Assembly (NCBI GenBank): GCA_963575645.1
Contig: OY754465.1
Coordinates: forward strand, 45,782,401 to 45,846,400
Length of the DNA stretch: 64,000 nt
Direction of reading: 5' to 3'
DNA from: Xanthostigma xanthostigma
Lineage: Eukaryota; Arthropoda; Insecta; Raphidioptera; Raphidiidae
Numbering within the stretch: the stretch's first letter is position 1; each line of letters starts with the position of its first letter. Made by a program: the position numbers and the translations under genes. Shown here piece after piece: positions 58,939 through 64,000 of the stretch. The notes beneath the pieces are model-generated. The model ran no database searches. It saw nothing but the letters and a program-made list of their open reading frames with translations, and was not told the DNA's origin.

Positions 58939-59508
58939 TCAAATCTTTGATTAACGTCTGAATAGAACTCTTCAAGTAAATAAAATTGTCGACCAATTTT
59001 TCTCAGACCAAACGATAAATTGACAAAAAATGATAAAATTACAAATCAATATAACACAAGATGACGTTTCGATCCGGATTTGGATCTTCTTCAGAAATAT
59101 CTAAAAAATATAAAAATTAATTAGGATTAAATAATAGATTTCATGCAGGATTGAAACTTTGAATGATTTACAAATAATGAAAAATTAATAACAAACAAAA
59201 TTTATAAACCGTAGTCATGGATATCAAAGTACCCATAAAGAAAAAATTATTTGAAAAAACAAAATATTATTTCAAAATAATATCATAAATATTACTTAAA
59301 TTTTCCGTATCTAATTGAGCATTAAGAGAGTTTTTTTTTTTTTATTATCTAAAATTTTAACACTATCCCAATTAATTTTATGGTCGTAATCAATTTTATG
59401 TTTAGTTACGACATTATGTTTATCAGGGAGTAGTTTATAATTGTTTTGATGCTCTTTAACACGTGTTTGGTCTGAGAAAAATTGGTCGACAATTTTATTT
59501 ACTTGGAG
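58939..59508 (-). mobile_element. Penelope-like element fragment with GIY-YIG endonuclease tail
   Basis: Flanked by GATTGTAGACAGT at 58926-58938 and 59509-59521, a perfect 13-bp duplication. Both termini carry the ACCAATTTTTCTCAGACC/TCGAC sequence in inverted orientation. On the - strand from 59469 the frame reads QTRVKEHQNNYKLLPDKHN, then TKHKIDYDHKINWDSVKIL; the R-EH...H..DW..VKILD pattern is that of the GIY-YIG domain end in Penelope-like elements. It is disrupted near the A run at 59331-59342. Downstream is CTGAAGAAGATCC...GGATCGAAACGTCAT, as at 35215. Confidence 0.82.
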
Positions 59509-59541
59509 GATTGTAGACAGTATTTTGGTATTATTTTCACA

Positions 59542-59823
59542 ATGCCAAGAGTATATAAACCAGAACCAGGTTCAAAAAAAAGGAACATTATTGATCCAAA
59601 AGCATTGGAAAAGGCTATAAAATGTGTGAATGAAAAAAAAATGTCGCTGAGACTTGCTGCTAAGAAATTTTGTATAGATAAAAGTGTGTTATCCAACCGA
59701 ATTCGTGGTAAACATTCGAATAAATTGGGTGGACAACCGGTGTTAAAACCCGAAGTTGAGAATGAAATAGTGAAAAATTTAATGTTATGTGCTGAATGGG
59801 GCTATCCGCTTGATACTAACTAG
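59542..59823 (+). pseudogene. pogo-like transposase, N-terminal DNA-binding part
   Basis: A 93-codon frame starting MPRVYKPEPGSKKRN. Residues 17-58 (ALEKAIKCVNEKKMSLRLAA, then KKFCIDKSVLSNRIRGKH) form a psq-type helix-turn-helix, followed by GGQPVLKPEVENEIV and CAEWGYPLD, the start of a CENP-B/Tigger-type second DNA-binding domain. The frame stops there, so the rest of the DNA-binding region and the DDE nuclease are missing. It lies in a TA-flanked inverted-repeat element that presumably once moved with this family's transposase. The upstream extension to 59482 runs into the Penelope-like insert and is not native. Confidence 0.8.
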
Positions 59824-60343
59824 AGATCAAGAAATATGTGTTTTCCCAATTTTACAGGTCTTTATCCATATTCTGACTAGGTGTCTACAATCACCACATT
59901 TTGCCATTTCAGAAAAAAAGTGATATTTTGAATTTTTAAAAATATTTCTCCCATGGATAAAAACGAATGAACGGTAGGTGGTTGGAGTGCTACCACAGGG
60001 CTATGAAACGCACTTGTTTTCAGACTGATTCATTAATTCTAAGTTAAAGAAATTTTGGTGTAAAGTTCGAAACTGTCTACAATCACCCCAAATGACGGTA
60101 CTAATTTGTGGAACATTTAATTTGTCTGAATACAAAATCGAAGACCTGGCTGAAGGGTAGTGGGGCCTAGCCAAGGCCGGAATTAACTTTGCGAACTTTT
60201 ATTTGCAAAAAAGTTTTTGTGGTATTTTCCAATTTCGTATTTAATAAAATAGAAAATAAATATTATGTCAGATCATTTTGTCGGGTCTAAACGCTTGCCA
60301 GCGGTTTCAAAACTGTATAGGCAGAGTCTTGCAAGAATCAATC

Positions 60344-60994
60344 CAGTGTTCCCAATCCTACGGATTTTTCCGTAGATCTACGGAATTTTTACTCTATTCT
60401 CGGATATACGGATATAGAACCCAAATCTACGGATTTTACAAATAATTAATACAAACATGCTCAGTAAAAATTAAAAAAAAAACATATTTGTATTAAAAAA
60501 AGGTATTTGAAATTATTTAATTAATATTATTTCCCACAACAATTTAAATTTGCTGACGACTGTGGCATTTAGCGGCGGGCTTTTACACTTCAGAGATGAT
60601 GTAAGTTGGATCGCCGAGGATTCCTTCCGAAACCGGGGATATTTTGAGTCTACTATCACAATTTAGGTTATTTGGTTATATTATTTTTTAGGTTTTAGTT
60701 TAGGTTATATATTTCTTTAGTTTACAATAATTATAATTTATAAGCTAATATTAGTTCTTTAAAAAAAAAAATAATATAATAAGTACCTAATATATTTATT
60801 ATTGTTTTATTGCCAAACACGTAAATTTTTAGTCTACTTGTTTTGTTTTTTTAATTTTAATTTTATGTAAAACCGAAAAGACAAATTTATTTTAATTTAA
60901 AAATATTTTAACCAATCGCTTCTTAGCAAAAAAAATCTACCGATTTTTCGAACCCTTCCTACGGACTTGCATATCCAAAAAGTTGGCAACACTG
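60344..60994. mobile_element. hAT-type element
   Basis: Ends CAGTGTTCCCAATCC and GTTGGCAACACTG are an imperfect inverted repeat. Flanks AATCAATC (60336-60343) and AGTCAATC (60995-61002) match at 7 of 8. Subterminal CTACGGATTTT words occur on the left (60358, 60426) and CTACGGACTTG/CTACCGATTTTTCG on the right. No transposase. Confidence 0.75.
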
Positions 60995-61002
60995 AGTCAA
61001 TC

Positions 61003-61831
61003 ACACCGCAGCACGCTTCAACTCAGCCTACCGCCGATACACTCTCTCTTCCTGACACTTCAGCGTATCCATAGCGTCTTACTTGCATTCACGTATAATA
61101 TTCTCGGATCCCATGCCAAGTAAAAGTTTCACCAAAATGGCCTATCCTTTCAAAAATATTTTTTTCTAGGTATAAATATTATTCTAAATATGTCTAAATC
61201 TCAGCATGCCTCAAGTATATTTTTGCGATATTTATGATATCTTTGACGCCGCCTGGCAAATATTGAGATCCGACTTAATAATCTGGCTTATTTATTTTTT
61301 ATTTTATTAAGTATACTATATTTGAAGATATTAAAATTTCAAAATGCCTTGCAAGAATTTTTTTTTCACAAATAAAATTACGCAGAGTAAAAAATTCAAG
61401 GGTTGGATAGTCCCCACTACTCTTCAGCCAGGTCTTCCATTTTGTGTTCAGACATTATAAAGGCAGTGCGTTACACAAATTTTCACGGTGCCTCAAAAAC
61501 CTACCCAAAAATGGTTGATATAGCTCTTGAACTATTATAGCCTGCGATATAAATAAATCTTCCAGAACTAATATTTTTCAAAGGTCAATAATACGCACAC
61601 AATTGTTAAATCTAAAAAACCCATATATTTAATAATTTACTATATGAATCATTGTCTATCTACTCAATGTGCGGTGAGTGAAGGCAACAAAGCGTATCTA
61701 AAATATATCTGCGTCTCTTTCTTCGATGTAATTCCCTGATTTCTCCAAAGATACGATTGGTTGATTTACTTGCATTCAATCTGAATAAAGTATCTCTGTT
61801 TCAAAAACTGTGTCTTTTTCTATGACGTTAA
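61003..61831. other. no gene recognised
   Basis: AT-rich with no notable frame, RNA gene or repeat partner in the window. Confidence 0.4.
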
Positions 61832-61930
61832 CATGGGCGTACCCAGATTTTGGTCCAGGAGGGGGCAAATTAGAAATTTCTTAAGCCGGGTCCCCCGTGC
61901 TTGTTTTGCCCTCCTGGACACGCCAGTGCT
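61832..61930. mobile_element. partial copy of the CATGGGCGTACCCAG hAT-type MITE
   Basis: Starts CATGGGCGTACCCAGATTTT and follows 31829-31925 through AAATTTCTTAAGCCGGG and CTTGTTTTGCCCTCC. It ends near GACACGCCAGTG. No clear target duplication. Confidence 0.5.
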
Positions 61931-62022
61931 TACGACTTAAAAAAAATAGACAGAAGTATATATTTGAACCCTAAAGATTCGATTGCGATTTTATTCCTAT
62001 ACTCAGTATAGAATAAAAGTAT

Positions 62023-62328
62023 ATGAAAAAAACATATTCATCTGCTTACACCCCCTTAGGTATGGAATGGACCACATGGGGGCCTGATAAGATGCATTTT
62101 CTTGAAGCAAAACAGTTTGTGGTCCTCATATTTTGCATACTATATGTATTTTTGCGTATTCTAGTCATATACTATGAACTTTATTACAAAACATACTTAA
62201 TTTATTACAAGACAATAGAAAATAAAAATGAAAGACGTACTGTTTTTATTTTTTTTTTTGCAATTGTAATATATAATATTATTGTATCTCTACTTTCAAT
62301 ATTGGAAATCAATAACACTAAAATTTAA
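62023..62328 (+). CDS. unrecognised 101-codon open frame with two hydrophobic segments
   Basis: Residues about 32-55 and 76-94 are strongly hydrophobic, separated by a charged KTIENKNERR stretch. No signature of a known family, no splice context and very AT-rich codons, so it may be chance. Confidence 0.15.
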   Translation: MKKTYSSAYTPLGMEWTTWGPDKMHFLEAKQFVVLIFCILYVFLRILVIYYELYYKTYLIYYKTIENKNERRTVFIFFFAIVIYNIIVSLLSILEINNTKI

Positions 62329-62840
62329 GTAGGCTACTGTTAATTTGCGCTTATAAAAGAATATATTTCTTTGTTCTTGATTTTGCAGCAAAAGTTTTTA
62401 GTAAAAATAAAACAAATTCCACGTTCCATTGAATGAATATACACTAGAAATGCAGCGAGTTTAAATAATTTCGAACCAAATAATACACGAAAGTACGCTT
62501 AGCGCTTGTACAATAGTTTTGCGATCAGTAATATTTATGACCGCCGCTCAACTACGAGTTTTGCAAGTAATACACACTTACGGGGTAACGTACCCCGTGT
62601 GCTTTAGTTCATATACGTAGTATGAAAATTAGAAGAAGTCAAAGCGTGTGCAAATGAAAAGATAGTAATTGATCGCAAAATAAAGACGGTCGTGTATCCG
62701 ATGAATTTTAGGCTAGATAGACACAACCAGTGGCAGCGCGTGAACATTTTTAACATGGGATGTAAAAGAGGGGCGGAGGTAATTAAATTTCGTATCATAT
62801 TCATGTTTATGCTGTTTTAAAATAAATTATTAACTTTTAC

Positions 62841-63405
62841 CATTCCAACCCACAAATGGGGAATGGTACCGGTTTAGGTCAAAAACCACATTTCAAAATT
62901 TTACAAAATATTTTTTCGTTTTGAGGTCCCAGAATCCAAAAAACATATTTTTGGAAAAAATCTGTGCGTCTGTTTGTATGTGAGTACGATACAGGTCAAA
63001 CGGATGAGCGGATTGAAACCAAATTTTGGGAGGATGTTTGGTATATAAATATGAAGAGCGCTATTGTTTTTGGGAAAAACGGTTTATTATTTTATTTATT
63101 TTTCAAGAAATTTTTGTTAAAAATTTATAACTTTATAGTTCCAGAAATATTTTGAAAATACAAAAAATCAGCTGTTCTTTTGTTTTATAGATCTGTCAGA
63201 AATAAACTAGTTAAGCATGCTTTGATTAATTTTTAAATGACGTGGAACATATTATGTAGATAACCATGGCAGCGAATAGCAAATATAATAATAAATACTA
63301 GCCATTACCCGCGTCACTTCACGTGGTATCAGAAATTTTATACTGTATCAAATGTCAACATTTTTGAAGTTGATATGGTTTTGTCGTCCAATTGGCTGGA
63401 ATGTT
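62841..63405 (+). repeat. dispersed repeat family B, uninterrupted copy
   Basis: Matches 32145-32760 from CATTCCAACCCACAAATGGG to CCAATTGGCTGGAATG and shows the undisturbed target of the MITE at 31829. It lacks the GGCGCATGCGC box and the stretch after it. Non-coding. Confidence 0.65.
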
Positions 63406-64000
63406 TTCAAATATTGTTGACAACAAACTGCAATATACACTGTAACACTACAGCCATAAACCGTGTGTCGTGTATCATGTATGTATATACACGATATACG
63501 TACCTTCGAATCAAAGCAGTCAAAGGTGTTGACTGAATAAGATAGACTCAAGGAACACCTCTAGCATATGATAGTGACAGATTCTTATTTGTACTAACGT
63601 GCTGATGGTAACTGCAGCTCACACTCTATAAGTTGTGGGTCAGAAGTTGCACGGTGTACACTGGTGGTATCTGATGATGACGTGTCATGTGCTGCTTCGG
63701 AGCGTAGAACAGCGTCTGAACAGCACACAGAACACACACGAGTTTTGTGGTTTACCAGTGACTGTCGATTTTGTTACTCTACACTATTTCCTAACATTAG
63801 ATATTGGTTAAATATGGAAAATATAATTAATTCTCAAATAATTATGGTTATTCTGCAGTTCTGCAGCGCTCATAGAGGAACCGCCACTGGACACACGTCT
63901 TGTTTTCTGGACAAAAAAAGTTATGCTCTTGGTCCCTTTGAATTTTATACTCTGTTTTATACACTGGTAGACCATGTATTGAGTAGAAACATCGCAAAAG
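63406..64000. other. no gene recognised
   Basis: The right edge of the window shows no coding frame or repeat that I can support. Confidence 0.4.

Larger units (their letters stand above)
58538..60098. mobile_element. pogo-like (Tc1/mariner superfamily) element, interrupted
   Basis: Inverted ends CCGTCATTTGGGGTGATTGT continue to about 24 bp and are flanked by TA (58536-58537 and 60099-60100). The subterminal phrase GGGTGATTGTAGACAGT recurs inside. It carries the N-terminal part of a pogo-type transposase and is split by a Penelope-like insertion. About 980 bp without that insertion. Confidence 0.88.

Overview
The window is nuclear DNA from an animal, almost certainly an insect. It is AT-rich, its genes have introns with GT-AG splice sites, and it is packed with insect-type transposable elements. 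Some dispersed repeats (Helitron-like elements with CTAGCGG-type ends, an RTE-like 3' tail opening with AGGGTTCCGTACC) resemble repeats I associate with Lepidoptera, but the order is not proven by the sequence.

Host genes lie only at the left end. Bases 2-320 hold the last two coding exons of an ALKBH4-like 2-oxoglutarate dioxygenase on the + strand. Bases 1147-7898 hold a complete five-exon tetraspanin gene on the - strand, whose conceptual protein is 293 residues. Its introns carry a hAT-type element, a Penelope-like fragment, an inverted-repeat element and a tRNA-Ile(AAU) gene. No other convincing host gene was found between 8 kb and 64 kb.

The remainder is a mosaic of mobile DNA, much of it nested. 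Eight short non-autonomous elements carry 8-bp target duplications of hAT type. Other DNA elements are a PIF/Harbinger element, a mariner-like element and a pogo-like element, each keeping a fragment of its transposase, plus a second Harbinger-like element. There are several Helitron-like elements. Retroelements are a Ty3/gypsy copy with an open RT-RNase H-integrase frame (39454-42324), a 5'-truncated LINE (43785-44408), a tRNA-derived SINE, and four Penelope-like fragments. Three of the Penelope-like copies show 13-bp target duplications and two of those are palindromic.

The most unusual stretch is 14.4-25 kb. A repeat (14724-20575) has its TA microsatellite split by a ~5.1-kb element that has subterminal GGAGATCCG boxes and remnants of a Crypton-like tyrosine recombinase gene. 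That element is split by a hAT-type element (16181-18441), which is itself split by a 1.7-kb near-perfect foldback (16324-18008). An uninterrupted copy of the outer repeat at 24258-24962, and a second copy of the hAT element at 44733-45214 without the foldback, act as empty-site controls for two layers.
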